The notes under the pieces are model-generated. The model made no database searches, had not been told where the DNA came from, and was given only the letters and a program-made list of their open reading frames with translations. A stretch of DNA of 64,000 nucleotides from Hymenobacter jeollabukensis (GTDB lineage: Bacteria > Bacteroidota > Bacteroidia > Cytophagales > Hymenobacteraceae), in assembly GCF_005771675.1 (NCBI RefSeq), contig NZ_VAJM01000006.1, positions 1-64,000 on the forward strand. The letters are read 5' to 3'. How positions within the stretch are numbered: the first letter of the stretch is position 1; each line of letters opens with the position of its first letter. Positions 33,393 to 42,585 of the stretch are shown piece by piece. The translations under genes were made by a program, and so were the position numbers.

Positions 33393-34244
33393 ATGATTCG
33401 TCTGGCCATCCAGAAATCTGGTCGTCTGAGCGAAGACTCGCTCGGCCTGATCCGCGAATGCGGCATCGGTTTCGTCAGCAGCTCCTACAAGCTCAAAACC
33501 GAAGCCACCAACTTCCCCCTCGAAATCCTCTTCCTGCGCGACGACGACATTCCCGGCTACGTGCAGGACGGCGTGGCCGACCTCGGCATCGTGGGCCAGA
33601 ACGTGCTGGTGGAAGCCGGTCTGCCCCAGCTCGAAGTCGAGCCCCTGGGCTTCAGCAAGTGCCGCCTCTCGCTGGCCGTGCCCCGCGGCGAGGCCTACAC
33701 CTCGGTGGCCGATCTGCAGGGCAAGAACATTGCCACCTCGTACCCCGAAATCCTGGGCACGTACCTGGCCGGCCAGGGCGTGCAGGCCCAGCTGCACACC
33801 ATCAGCGGCTCGGTGGAAATTGCCCCGAGCATCGGCCTCGCCGACGCCATCTGCGACATCGTGTCCTCGGGCTCCACCTTGCTCGGCAACGGCCTGCGCG
33901 AGGTGGAAACCGTATTTCGCTCCGAAGCCGTGCTCATTGCCAGCCCGCAGCTGACGGAGGAAAAGCACCGCCTGCTGGAGCAGCTGCGCTTCCGCATGCA
34001 GGCCGTGCGCCGCGCCCGCCGCAACAAGTACATCCTGCTCAACGCCCCGGTGGCGGCTCTCGACGCGGTCAAGGCCCTGCTGCCCGGTATCAAGTCGCCC
34101 ACGGTGACGCCGCTGGCCGAAGCCGGTTGGGTGTCGGTGCAGTCGGTGGTCAACGAGGACGACTTCTGGCACATCACCGACCAACTCAAATCCGTCGGCG
34201 CCGAAGGCATCCTGGTACTGCCCATCGAGAAGATGATTAGCTAA
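33393..34244 (+). CDS. hisG: ATP phosphoribosyltransferase, long form
   Basis: A 283-residue enzyme joining ATP and PRPP, the first step of histidine synthesis. MIRLAIQKSGRLSEDSLGLI, GVADLGIVGQNVL, ATSYPEILGTYL, DAICDIVSSGSTL and the PRPP-binding region are visible. The C-terminal 70 residues (LPGIKSPTVTPLAEAGWVSV) are the regulatory domain of the long form, which feels histidine directly. A GTGA hairpin element lies between it and hisD. Confidence 0.96.
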   Translation: MIRLAIQKSGRLSEDSLGLIRECGIGFVSSSYKLKTEATNFPLEILFLRDDDIPGYVQDGVADLGIVGQNVLVEAGLPQLEVEPLGFSKCRLSLAVPRGEAYTSVADLQGKNIATSYPEILGTYLAGQGVQAQLHTISGSVEIAPSIGLADAICDIVSSGSTLLGNGLREVETVFRSEAVLIASPQLTEEKHRLLEQLRFRMQAVRRARRNKYILLNAPVAALDAVKALLPGIKSPTVTPLAEAGWVSVQSVVNEDDFWHITDQLKSVGAEGILVLPIEKMIS

Positions 34245-34246
34245 GC

Positions 34247-34356
34247 GGTGAACTGGTGAGATGGTGAAGTGGTGAGTGTCGTTCTGATTGCGCGAAATGC
34301 GCAGTTCCGGCCTCCCGAACATCAAACTCACTAGTTCACCATCTCACCAGTTCACC
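34247..34356. repeat. GTGA-type hairpin element, locus H, inverted orientation
   Basis: Arms of GGTGAACTGGTGAGATGG type (34247-34276) and TAGTTCACCATCTCACCAG (to 34356). The core reads GTGAGTGTCGTTC ... CGAACATCAAACTCAC, the reverse complement of loci F and J. It fills the hisG-hisD gap and ends 3 bp before the hisD ATG. Confidence 0.85.
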
Positions 34357-34359
34357 GAA

Positions 34360-35649
34360 ATGCAACGAGTTGATTTTCCCGCCCCGGCCCAGTGGCCGGC
34401 GCTGCAGCAGCGCCCCGCCCAGGCTGAAGCCGCCGAGGTGGAGCAGCGGGTGCGCGCCATCTTCGACGACGTGCGCCAGCGCGGCGACGCGGCCCTGCGC
34501 CACTACGCGGCTACTTTCGACGGCGCCACTTTGACCGAGTTACGGGTTTCCGCCGCCGAGCTGGCCGCCGCGGCCGCCGCGGTGCCCGCCGACTTGCAGG
34601 CCGCCATTCGGCAGGCTCGCCAGAACATCGAGCGGTTTCACAGCGCCCAGCGCGAGGCCGAGCTGCGCCTCGAAACCATGCCCGGCGTGGAATGCTGGCG
34701 CCGCCCGGTGCCGGTGCAGCGCGTGGGCCTTTACATTCCGGGCGGCACGGCGCCGCTGTTCAGCACCCTGCTGATGCTGGGCGTGCCCGCCCGCCTGGCC
34801 GGCTGCCCCGACATTGTGCTGTGCACGCCCCCCGGCAAGGACGGCTCCGTCAACCCGGTTATTCTGTTCACCGCCGCGCTGCTCGGCATCGATACCGTCA
34901 TCAAGGCCGGCGGGGCCCAGGCCATTGCCGCCCTGACCGGCGGCACCGAATCCGTACCGGCCGTCGACAAAATCTTCGGGCCCGGCAACCGCTACGTGAC
35001 GGCCGCCAAGCAGCTGGCCGCCCAGCGCGGCGTGGCCATTGATATGCCCGCCGGCCCCTCGGAGGTGCTGGTCATTGCCGATGCCTCCGCCAACCCGGTA
35101 TTCGTGGCGGCCGACCTGCTCAGCCAGGCCGAGCACGGCCCCGACTCGCAGGTGGTGCTGCTGTCCGATTCGGCGCCGGTGCTCGACGCCGTGACGGCCG
35201 AGGTGCAGCGGCAGCTGGCCGACCTGCCCCGCCGCGACGTGGCCGCGCAGGCCCTGCGGGAAAGCCGGGCCATCCTGCTGGCCAGCGCCGCCGAGATGCT
35301 GCAGTTTTCCAACCAGTACGCGCCCGAGCACCTGATCCTGGCCACGGACAATGCCGAGGAACTGGCCGCCGGGGTGACCAGCGCGGGCTCGGTGTTCCTG
35401 GGCCACCTCACGCCCGAGGCCGCCGGCGACTACGCCTCCGGCACCAACCATACCCTGCCCACCAACGGCTACGCCCGCAACTACAGCGGGGTGTCGCTCG
35501 ACTCGTTCGTGAAAAAAATCACCTTCCAGCGCATCACGCCGGCGGGGCTGCGGGCCCTCGGGCCGGTGGTCGAAACCATGGCCGAAGCCGAGGGCCTGCG
35601 CGCCCACGCCCGCGCCGTGACCCTGCGGCTGGAATCAATTGGCAATTAA
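34360..35649 (+). CDS. hisD: Histidinol dehydrogenase
   Basis: A 429-residue zinc enzyme oxidising histidinol to histidine (last two steps). Signature: IFGPGNRYVTAAKQLAAQRG, IDMPAGPSEVLVIADASANP, ADLLSQAEHGPDSQVVLLSD, and the catalytic region YAPEHLILAT and GDYASGTNHTLPTNGYARNY. ATG 34360 is right behind element H. Confidence 0.97.
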   Translation: MQRVDFPAPAQWPALQQRPAQAEAAEVEQRVRAIFDDVRQRGDAALRHYAATFDGATLTELRVSAAELAAAAAAVPADLQAAIRQARQNIERFHSAQREAELRLETMPGVECWRRPVPVQRVGLYIPGGTAPLFSTLLMLGVPARLAGCPDIVLCTPPGKDGSVNPVILFTAALLGIDTVIKAGGAQAIAALTGGTESVPAVDKIFGPGNRYVTAAKQLAAQRGVAIDMPAGPSEVLVIADASANPVFVAADLLSQAEHGPDSQVVLLSDSAPVLDAVTAEVQRQLADLPRRDVAAQALRESRAILLASAAEMLQFSNQYAPEHLILATDNAEELAAGVTSAGSVFLGHLTPEAAGDYASGTNHTLPTNGYARNYSGVSLDSFVKKITFQRITPAGLRALGPVVETMAEAEGLRAHARAVTLRLESIGN

Positions 35650-35750
35650 CAATGAGCAGTGAACCATGAGCAATAGGGAGGAAGCGCGCCGACTTTTGCG
35701 TCGGACATCCCCAGCATTGCTCATGGTTCATTGATAATTGATCATTGAAC
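35641..35750. repeat. Intergenic hairpin repeat with TGAGCAATGAACCATGAGC words, locus L
   Basis: The left arm (35641-35674, GGCAATTAACAATGAGCAGT...) and right arm (35715-35750, ATTGCTCATGGTTCATTGAT...) flank a GC-rich middle with ACGCAAAAGTCGGC. The left arm begins inside the hisD 3' end and the right arm stops 3 bp before the hisC ATG. Confidence 0.8.
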
Positions 35751-35753
35751 GCA

Positions 35754-36803
35754 ATGAACCTCGACGAACTCATCCGGCCCAACGTGCGGGCCATGAAACC
35801 CTACGCCTCGGCCCGCGACGAATTCCAGGGCACGGCGCAGGTCATGCTCGACGCGAACGAGAATAGCCTCGGCTCGGCCGGCGGGCAGGCCTTCAACCGC
35901 TACCCCGACCCGCTGCAGCGCGCCGTGAAGGCCGAAGTGGCCCGCCTCAAGCAGGTCAGCCCCCAGCAGATTTTCCTCGGCAACGGCTCCGACGAAGCCA
36001 TCGACCTGCTGCTGCGCCTGACCTGCGTGCCCGGCCAGGACCGCATCCTGATTTTGCCGCCCACCTACGGCATGTACGAAGTGGCCGCCAACCTCAACGA
36101 CGTGGCCATCGAACGGGTGCCGCTGACGGCCGACTTCCAACTCTCCGACGACGCCATTAATAAGGTGTTGGCCTCACCGGCGAAACTGGTGTTCATCTGC
36201 TCGCCCAACAACCCCACCGGCAACCTGCTGCACGCCGAGGCGGTGGAGCGTATCCTGCGCGGCTTCCCGGGCCTGGTCGTGGTCGACGAAGCCTACATCG
36301 ACTTCGCCGCCGCGCCCAGTTGGACTTCGCGCCTGGCGGAGTTTGAGAACCTGGTGGTGCTGCAGACGTTTTCCAAGGCCTGGGGCCTGGCCGGGCTGCG
36401 CCTGGGCATGGCCTTCGCCTCGCCCGCGCTCATTGGCTACCTCAACAAGATCAAGCCGCCCTACAACGTGTCGGAAACCACCCAGCAGCACGCGCTGGCC
36501 GGCCTGGCCGATACCGGTGGTTTCGAGCAGATGCGCCGGGAGCTGCTGGCCGAGCGCGAAAAGTTGGCGGTGGCTTTGCCCGCCGTCGGCATCGTCGAGC
36601 ACGTGTTTACCTCCGACGCGAACTTTCTGCTGGTGCGTTTCCGCCCCGATGCCACCGCCGTGTACGAATACCTGCTCCGGTGCGGCATCGTGGTGCGCAA
36701 CCGCACCACCCAGCCCGGCTGCGCCGGCTGCCTGCGCCTGACCGTGGGCACGCCCGCCGAAAACCAGCAGCTGCTCGCCGCCCTGCACCAGTATCCCGGC
36801 TAG
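35754..36803 (+). CDS. hisC: Histidinol-phosphate aminotransferase
   Basis: A 349-residue PLP enzyme, step 7 of the pathway. ATG 35754. Signature: [57 protein letters not shown] and the PLP lysine in [14 protein letters not shown] (about 225). C-terminal [15 protein letters not shown] is typical. Confidence 0.97.
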   Translation: MNLDELIRPNVRAMKPYASARDEFQGTAQVMLDANENSLGSAGGQAFNRYPDPLQRAVKAEVARLKQVSPQQIFLGNGSDEAIDLLLRLTCVPGQDRILILPPTYGMYEVAANLNDVAIERVPLTADFQLSDDAINKVLASPAKLVFICSPNNPTGNLLHAEAVERILRGFPGLVVVDEAYIDFAAAPSWTSRLAEFENLVVLQTFSKAWGLAGLRLGMAFASPALIGYLNKIKPPYNVSETTQQHALAGLADTGGFEQMRRELLAEREKLAVALPAVGIVEHVFTSDANFLLVRFRPDATAVYEYLLRCGIVVRNRTTQPGCAGCLRLTVGTPAENQQLLAALHQYPG

Positions 36804-36867
36804 GCCCTTGCCGGCCCGCCCGTTCTTTCCGACCACGACCACCGCGCCCCACGACGGCGCGCCTGCC

Positions 36868-37971
36868 ATGAAAAAAGTACTCTTCATCGACCGCGACGGG
36901 ACCATCCTCGTCGAGCCGCAACCCAGCCAGCAGGTCGACTCCTTCGACAAGTTTCAGTTTCTGCCCGGCGCCATCACCGGACTTGCGCGCATTGCCCGCG
37001 AGCTGGACTACGAGCTGGTGCTGGTGACCAACCAGGACGGGCTCGGCACCGATTCCTTTCCCGAGGAGACGTTCTGGCCCTGCCAGAACCTAATGCTCGA
37101 CATTTTGCGCGGAGAAGGGGTGGAGTTTGCCGCCGTCCTCATCGACCGCAGCTTCCCCCACGAAAACCTGCCCACGCGCAAGCCCGGCCTCGGCCTGCTC
37201 GGCCCGTACCTCGACCCCGCCAACGGCTACGACCTGCCGGGCTCCTTCGTGCTCGGCGACCGGCTCACCGACGTGCAGCTGGCCGAGAACCTGGGCTGCC
37301 GGGCCATCCTGCTCAGCGAAGTACTCAGCGACGAGCGCGCCGCGCTGACCACTACCAACTGGGACGCGATATACCAGTTCCTGCGCCTGCCTGCCCGCCG
37401 GGCCGTGGTACAACGCGACACCAACGAAACCAAAATCCGAGTTGAGCTGAACCTGGACGGCAGCGGCCGGCATAGTATAAAAACCGGCCTCGGGTTTTTC
37501 GACCACATGCTGGACCAGCTGGCCAAGCACAGCGGGGTGGACATGCTGGTGGAAGTGCAGGGCGACCTGCACATCGACGAGCACCACACCATCGAAGACG
37601 CCGCCATTGCCATTGGCGAAGCCTTCACCCAGGCCCTCGGCGACAAGCGCGGCCTGGCGCGCTACGGCTTCCTATTGCCGATGGACGACGCCCTGGCCCA
37701 GGCGGCTATTGACTTTTCCGGCCGGCCCTGGCTGGTGTGGGATGCCCAATTCAAGCGTGAGAAAATCGGGGATATGCCCACGGAAATGTTTTACCATTTC
37801 TTCAAAAGCTTCGCCGATGCCGCCCGCTGCAACCTTAACATCAAGTGCGAGGGGGACAACGAGCACCACAAGATTGAAGCCATTTTCAAGGCCGTTGCTA
37901 AGGCCATCAAAGCAGCTTTGCAGCGGGATGCCAGCAAGATGGAAATACCCAGCACCAAAGGAGTGCTGTAG
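36868..37971 (+). CDS. hisB: Bifunctional histidinol-phosphatase / imidazoleglycerol-phosphate dehydratase
   Basis: A 367-residue fusion. Residues 1-165 are the HAD phosphatase ([19 protein letters not shown] with the DxDGT aspartates, and [22 protein letters not shown]). Residues about 175-367 are the dehydratase ([60 protein letters not shown]). The order matches enteric HisB. It starts at ATG 36868. Confidence 0.97.
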   Translation: MKKVLFIDRDGTILVEPQPSQQVDSFDKFQFLPGAITGLARIARELDYELVLVTNQDGLGTDSFPEETFWPCQNLMLDILRGEGVEFAAVLIDRSFPHENLPTRKPGLGLLGPYLDPANGYDLPGSFVLGDRLTDVQLAENLGCRAILLSEVLSDERAALTTTNWDAIYQFLRLPARRAVVQRDTNETKIRVELNLDGSGRHSIKTGLGFFDHMLDQLAKHSGVDMLVEVQGDLHIDEHHTIEDAAIAIGEAFTQALGDKRGLARYGFLLPMDDALAQAAIDFSGRPWLVWDAQFKREKIGDMPTEMFYHFFKSFADAARCNLNIKCEGDNEHHKIEAIFKAVAKAIKAALQRDASKMEIPSTKGVL

Positions 37972-38080
37972 TCTTTATACAAATGTTTAAACAAATGGAT
38001 AAAGCTGGTGATGCGTCTCAAAAGCTCTTGATCAGGGCTAATTCCCGCATATTTCGTGTTTGCTCATTTGTATAACAAGA
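37972..38080. repeat. Intergenic hairpin repeat with ATACAAATG words, locus M
   Basis: The left arm TTATACAAATGTTTAAACAAATG (37975-37997) pairs with CATTTGTATAA (38068-38078). Between them is a 70-base spacer with AGCTCTTGATCAGGGCT. It fills the hisB-hisH gap and is AT-rich. Confidence 0.65.
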
Positions 38081-38093
38081 CAAGCTTCAGCAA

Positions 38094-38681
38094 ATGGAAA
38101 TAGCCGTCATTGATTACAAGGGAGGCAACGTACAGTCGGTGCTGTTCGCCCTGGAGCGCCTGGGCGTGCAAGCCACGTTGACCGCCGAACCCGACGCCAT
38201 CCGCCGGGCCGACAAGGTCATATTCCCCGGCGAAGGCGAAGCCGCCTCGGCCATGCGTGAGCTGCGGGCCCAGGGTCTCGACCAGTTGCTGCCCACCCTG
38301 ACGCAGCCCTTTCTGGGGGTGTGCCTGGGCATGCAGCTGCTGGGCCAGCACAGTGAAGAGGGCGACACCGAGTTGCTCGGCATCCTGCCCTTCGCGGTGA
38401 AACGCTTCCAGCCCGACCCGCAGCACAAAGTGCCGCATATGGGCTGGAACACCTTGCGCAATCTTCGCTCCCCGCTGTTTCGCGGGCTGCGCGAAGACGA
38501 CTACGTGTACTTCGTGCACAGTTACTACGCGCCGGTGGGTACCTACACCATTGCCGAAGGCGCCCACCCGGGGCCGTTCAGCGCGGCCGTGCAGCACCAG
38601 AACTTCTACGCGGTGCAGTTTCACGCCGAGAAAAGCGGCCCCGTCGGCACGCGCATCCTCCAAAACTTCCTCGACCTGTAA
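38094..38681 (+). CDS. hisH: Imidazole glycerol phosphate synthase, glutaminase subunit
   Basis: A 195-residue class I glutaminase that feeds ammonia to HisF. The cysteine site FLGVCLGMQLL (about residue 80) and the His-Glu pair region VQFHAEKSGPVG are visible, as is PHMGWNTL. hisA starts 10 bp after its end. Confidence 0.96.
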   Translation: MEIAVIDYKGGNVQSVLFALERLGVQATLTAEPDAIRRADKVIFPGEGEAASAMRELRAQGLDQLLPTLTQPFLGVCLGMQLLGQHSEEGDTELLGILPFAVKRFQPDPQHKVPHMGWNTLRNLRSPLFRGLREDDYVYFVHSYYAPVGTYTIAEGAHPGPFSAAVQHQNFYAVQFHAEKSGPVGTRILQNFLDL

Positions 38682-38691
38682 TCGACCCGCC

Positions 38692-39411
38692 ATGGAAATC
38701 ATTCCCGCTATTGACCTGATCGGGGGCCAGTGCGTGCGCCTGACCGAGGGCGACTTTGCCCAGCAGACCACCTACGATTCCGACCCGCTGGCCGTGGCCC
38801 AGCGCTTCGAGCAGCACGGCTTGCGCCGCCTGCACCTGGTCGACCTCGACGGCGCCCGAGCCAGGCAGCCCGTCAACCTGGCCGTGCTCGAACGCCTGGC
38901 CCGCCATACCACCCTGCATATCGACTTCGGCGGCGGGCTGCAGCACGAGGACGCCGTGCGCCAGGCCTTCGACGCGGGCGCCGCGCAGATTACGGCCGGT
39001 AGCATTGCCGTGCGGGAGCCCGCCACCGTGCAGCACTGGCTGCGCACCTTCGGGGCCGAGCGCATCATCATCGGGGCGGATTTTCGCGACCAGCGCATTG
39101 CCATCAACGCCTGGGCCGAACAATCGGAGCGGACCCTGCGGGGGTTTGTGGCCGAGTACCTGGCCGCCGGGGCCCGCAGCTTCGTGTGCACCGATGTGAG
39201 CAAGGACGGCAAGCTGCAGGGCCCGGCGCTGGAAACCTACCAGCAGCTGCGGGCCCAGCTGCCGGCCGCCCAGCTGGTGGCCAGTGGGGGCGTCACCACC
39301 GTAGCCGACCTGGAAGCCCTGGCGGCGCTGGGCATGCACGGCGCCATCATCGGCAAAGCCATCTACGAGGGCACCATCAGCCTGCCGGAGCTGGCGCGCT
39401 TCGTGCATTAA
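38692..39411 (+). CDS. hisA: ProFAR isomerase (HisA)
   Basis: A 239-residue half-barrel enzyme, step 4. [20 protein letters not shown] with Asp8 (general base region), DFGGGLQ, TAGSIAV, and the second active Asp in [13 protein letters not shown] (about 169), and [14 protein letters not shown] are visible. Start ATG 38692, 10 bp after hisH. Confidence 0.97.
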   Translation: MEIIPAIDLIGGQCVRLTEGDFAQQTTYDSDPLAVAQRFEQHGLRRLHLVDLDGARARQPVNLAVLERLARHTTLHIDFGGGLQHEDAVRQAFDAGAAQITAGSIAVREPATVQHWLRTFGAERIIIGADFRDQRIAINAWAEQSERTLRGFVAEYLAAGARSFVCTDVSKDGKLQGPALETYQQLRAQLPAAQLVASGGVTTVADLEALAALGMHGAIIGKAIYEGTISLPELARFVH

Positions 39412-39443
39412 CGGCGCGACCGGCCGCCGCTCGTGCCCCCGCC

Positions 39444-39474
39444 AATCACTCATTCACTCATTCACTCATTCACC
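39444..39474. repeat. Orphan arm of a CACTCATT repeat, locus N
   Basis: CACTCATTCACTCATTCACT and onward is a tandem 8-mer (ATTCACTC) between hisA and hisF. It ends 1 bp before the hisF TTG. It matches the right arm at 59570-59588. Confidence 0.7.
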
Positions 39475-39475
39475 G

Positions 39476-40234
39476 TTGCTGACCAAACGCATCATTCCCT
39501 GCCTCGACGTCAAGGACGGGCGCACCGTCAAGGGCGTACGGTTCGAGGGCCTGCGCGACGCGGGCGACCCGGTGGCCCTGGCGGCCCAATACGCCCGCCA
39601 GGGCGCCGACGAGCTGGTGTTTCTCGACATCACCGCCACCAACCAGAAACGCCAGACGCTGGTGGCCCTGGTGCGCGACGTGGCGCGCGAGCTCGATATT
39701 CCCTTCACCGTGGGCGGCGGCATCTCGGCCGTGTCCGACGTGGAGGCCCTGCTGCTCAACGGGGCCGACAAGGTTTCCATCAACTCCGCCGCCCTGCAGC
39801 GCCCCGAGCTTATCGACGAGCTGGCGCGCCGCTTCGGTTCCCAATGCATCGTGGTGGCCGTGGATGCGCGCCATACGCCCGAGACGGGGTGGCAGGTATA
39901 CACCCGCGCCGGCACCCAGGCCACCGGGCGCGACGCGGTGCAGTGGTGCCGCGAAGCTGCCGAACGCGGGGCAGGGGAGCTGCTGCTTACCTCCATGAGC
40001 CACGACGGCACCAAGGACGGCTTCGCGCTGGACGTGACCGGGGCGGTGTGCCGGGCCGTTACGGTGCCGGTAATAGCCTCGGGTGGGGCGGGCCGGATGG
40101 AGCACTTCACCCGCGTGTTTGAGCAGGCCGGCGCCGATGCCGGGCTGGCCGCCAGTATCTTTCACTTCGGCGAAGTCGGTATTGCAGACCTCAAGCAGCA
40201 TCTGCGGTCGGCCGGCGTAGCAGTAAGAATGTAA
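39476..40234 (+). CDS. hisF: Imidazole glycerol phosphate synthase, cyclase subunit
   Basis: A 252-residue half-barrel enzyme. The start is TTG 39476: [20 protein letters not shown] fits the family exactly and there is no ATG nearby. Asp11 in PCLDVKDGR and the second Asp in [11 protein letters not shown] are present, as is [20 protein letters not shown]. The repeat arm sits right before the start codon. Confidence 0.97.
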   Translation: MLTKRIIPCLDVKDGRTVKGVRFEGLRDAGDPVALAAQYARQGADELVFLDITATNQKRQTLVALVRDVARELDIPFTVGGGISAVSDVEALLLNGADKVSINSAALQRPELIDELARRFGSQCIVVAVDARHTPETGWQVYTRAGTQATGRDAVQWCREAAERGAGELLLTSMSHDGTKDGFALDVTGAVCRAVTVPVIASGGAGRMEHFTRVFEQAGADAGLAASIFHFGEVGIADLKQHLRSAGVAVRM

Positions 40235-40331
40235 TTTTGTTTACTATATTAATCAGTGATAAAATAAACTTATTTACTTTAAGCAAAATAGCGTTGATTA
40301 ACAACGTATTAACCATCCAACGAAAGACACC

Positions 40332-40976
40332 ATGAACCTAGACTTTGAAAAAATGGGCGGCCTGATTCCGGCCGTGGTGCAGGATGCCGATACTGGACAG
40401 GTGCTCATGCTCGGCTACGTAGATGAGGAAGCAGTGCGCCAGACCGAGCAAACCGGCCGGGTAACGTTCTTCTCGCGCTCCAAAAACCGCCTCTGGACCA
40501 AGGGCGAAACCAGCGGCCACTTCCTGACGCTGGTGAGCCTGCACCCCGACTGCGACCAGGACGCGCTGCTTATCCGCGCCCGGCCCGACGGTCCGACCTG
40601 CCACCGCGGCACCACCAGCTGCTTCGAACAGGCCGCGCAGACGGCCCTACCCACGGCGCCGGTCAGCTTTCTGGCCGAATTGGAGCGCCTGGTGCAGCGC
40701 CGGCAGCAGCGGCCGGAGGAAGAGCCCAATTCTTACACCGCGAAGCTGTTCCAGCGCGGGCTGCCCAAGATTGCCCAGAAAGTCGGGGAGGAGGCCGTCG
40801 AAACCGTGATTGATGCCGTGGCCGGCAACACCGAAGGCCTGAAGGGCGAAGCTGCCGACCTGCTTTATCACCTGCTGGTGCTGCTGGCCGCCTCCGGCCT
40901 CCGCCTCGATGATGTGGTGCAGGTGCTGCGGCAGCGGCATACAACCATTGCGGCCGGGGAACGGCGGGACTCTTAA
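40332..40976 (+). CDS. hisI: Phosphoribosyl-AMP cyclohydrolase / phosphoribosyl-ATP pyrophosphatase
   Basis: A 214-residue HisIE fusion, steps 2 and 3. N-terminal HisI: VVQDADTGQVLMLGYVDEEA, TFFSRSKNRLWTKGETSGHF and zinc-site HPDCDQDALLI, GPTCHRGTTSCF. C-terminal HisE: ELERLVQRRQQRPEEEPNSY, VGEEAVETVIDAV, ADLLYHLLVLLA. It follows a 97-bp AT-rich gap that may hold its own promoter. Confidence 0.96.
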   Translation: MNLDFEKMGGLIPAVVQDADTGQVLMLGYVDEEAVRQTEQTGRVTFFSRSKNRLWTKGETSGHFLTLVSLHPDCDQDALLIRARPDGPTCHRGTTSCFEQAAQTALPTAPVSFLAELERLVQRRQQRPEEEPNSYTAKLFQRGLPKIAQKVGEEAVETVIDAVAGNTEGLKGEAADLLYHLLVLLAASGLRLDDVVQVLRQRHTTIAAGERRDS

Positions 40977-40994
40977 GTCCAGGAATAGGTGTTC

Positions 40995-41046
40995 AACAGA
41001 ACGCCCCTCGCCAATCCTGAACGGGTGGGCGAGGGGCGTTCTGTTT
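40995..41046. terminator. Terminator of the histidine operon
   Basis: AACAGAACGCCCCTCGCC pairs with GGCGAGGGGCGTTCTGTT around 15 bases. Flanked by T on both strands, so it can also end the convergent barrel gene. Confidence 0.9.
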
Positions 41047-41060
41047 GTCGGCAGGAGCGA

Positions 41061-41687
41061 CTAAAACCGGTAGCTCAGTTGAAGGCCGGCCGTGGCGTGG
41101 AGAAACTGCGGGGAAGCGAAGGAAAGGGTGTAGATGGAACGCGAGCGTTCCAATCCCAGATACGTGTCCAGGCTCAGCCGTTGACCCAACGCCCACTGGC
41201 GGCCTATCCGGACCTGGGGTGTGAGGTCGAATCGTTGCCGGCTATAGGTTGGGCCCTCGCCGGCCGTGACGGTGTGGCGCAGGAAGTAATAGTTGCCCTG
41301 CAGGCCGAGGTCGGCGTACCAGCCAATAAGCGCCGGCTGGCGGCTGGAAAAGTTGTAGCGGCCGTGCACCCCGGCCGCGAGCTGCCGCTGGCGAATGGTG
41401 CTGCGGTAGCTGTAGATGCTGTCGGGGGAAAACACGTAGTCGTAGCCGCTGGAAGAGGAGGAGCCGGAGTAGCTGCCGCTGACTTCGAGTGCGAATTGCG
41501 GGGCCACCTGCCACTCGTAAGCCAGCGTGGGCCGGATGCCCGACAGGCCGGCGACGGCTTGCACTCCAAGCTTAACCTGGTGCGTGCGGGACGCGGGAGC
41601 GGACGAGGGCGCCTGGGCGCGGGCCGTGTGAGTGGTGAGGAGCGGGGTAGCCAGGGCGATGCTGGCCAGTAGTACACGGGTAACCAT
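41061..41687 (-). CDS. Outer-membrane beta-barrel protein, small
   Basis: A 208-residue protein from ATG 41687, signal peptide VLLASIALATPLLTTHTARA. After a linker, alternating strands (GVQAVAGLSGIRPTLAYEWQ, GRYNFSSRQPALIGWYADLG, LTPQVRIGRQWALG) run to the terminal YRF. Same architecture as the neighbour upstream (41735-42409); both end with aromatic-Arg-Phe and share PALxGWY. Function unknown. Confidence 0.75.
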   Translation of the reverse strand: MVTRVLLASIALATPLLTTHTARAQAPSSAPASRTHQVKLGVQAVAGLSGIRPTLAYEWQVAPQFALEVSGSYSGSSSSSGYDYVFSPDSIYSYRSTIRQRQLAAGVHGRYNFSSRQPALIGWYADLGLQGNYYFLRHTVTAGEGPTYSRQRFDLTPQVRIGRQWALGQRLSLDTYLGLERSRSIYTLSFASPQFLHATAGLQLSYRF

Positions 41688-41734
41688 GAAACAAAGGGGG
41701 GGGGCTGGAACGGAATAGGAAGGGAAGCAAAGGA

Positions 41735-42409
41735 TCAAAAGCGGTACCCGGCCTGCAGGGCCATGCCGAAGGCGGGCCGGGCGTAGAAATACCGCTCTGA
41801 CCCCAGGGCGTAAAAGCCGGTGTTGGCATTGTAAACGTAACGGGGCTCGGTACCCACAACCAGTTCTGGCCCCAAGCCCACGTCGAAGGTGAAGCGCGGG
41901 CCCAGCTGGCACTGCCGGCCGAAGCGCAGCTGCAGGTTTTGCTCGTGGTAGTGGTTGCGCTCGGTATGCCCGTCGTCGAAACGGTAGCGGGTCCACTGGC
42001 CCAGCAGCTGCGCCCCGGCCCCCACGTACCAGCCCGCCAGGGCGGGTTTGGTGGGTTGTAGGTAGCGGCGCAGCTGCACCGTGAGGGCCAGGCGTTGCCG
42101 GCGGGCGCGGTAGCGCTGAAGCGGGACAGGGTAGAAATAAGCGGAGTCGTACACGAACCCGCGGCCGCCGTCGTAGCCGTTGAACCAGCCGCCCAGGGAG
42201 GCTTGCAGGCTGGTGCGCGGAGCCAGTTGCCGCTCGTAGCTGAGGCCGATGGTTTCGCTGGAGAAGAGGCCGAGCTTAAGGGCCTGCCGGGGTGTAGCCG
42301 GCGGCGCGGGGGCGGCCACAGCGGCGTTGGTGGTCTGGGCAGCGGCCGGGGCCGCCGACAGCAGCAGGAGCAAGGCCGGTAGGGCCGGGGGACAGGCGGG
42401 AAGCTTCAC
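41735..42409 (-). CDS. Outer-membrane beta-barrel protein, paralogue of the next gene
   Basis: A 224-residue protein with a GTG start at 42409, signal peptide PALLLLLSAAPAAAQ. Strands LGLFSSETIGLSYERQLAPR, PTKPALAGWYVGAGAQLLGQ and FGMALQAGYRF match the family of the adjacent gene. 47 bp separate the two genes, so they probably form an operon and arose by duplication. Function unknown. Confidence 0.72.
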   Translation of the reverse strand: MKLPACPPALPALLLLLSAAPAAAQTTNAAVAAPAPPATPRQALKLGLFSSETIGLSYERQLAPRTSLQASLGGWFNGYDGGRGFVYDSAYFYPVPLQRYRARRQRLALTVQLRRYLQPTKPALAGWYVGAGAQLLGQWTRYRFDDGHTERNHYHEQNLQLRFGRQCQLGPRFTFDVGLGPELVVGTEPRYVYNANTGFYALGSERYFYARPAFGMALQAGYRF

Positions 42410-42585
42410 GCAGGATGTAACGTAAGGATATCAAACAAGCCAAACAACGCCGCCGCGGACGGGTTTGGTATGGCAATAATACGCCGGCGCGGGGCACGGC
42501 CCCAACTTCCCGGCCCGCGCGGGCGTAGAGCCGGCACGCGGCCCGCCGAAATCCTGGCTACCTTGCGCGCCGTTTTGCTGTTTTT

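Noticed and set aside
39444..39474. CRISPR-like tandem repeat
   Set aside because: Eight-base words with no spacers and no cas genes; it belongs to the intergenic word repeats.
40235..40331. Riboswitch in the AT-rich hisF-hisI gap
   Set aside because: No stem-rich conserved structure seen; an internal promoter is more likely.
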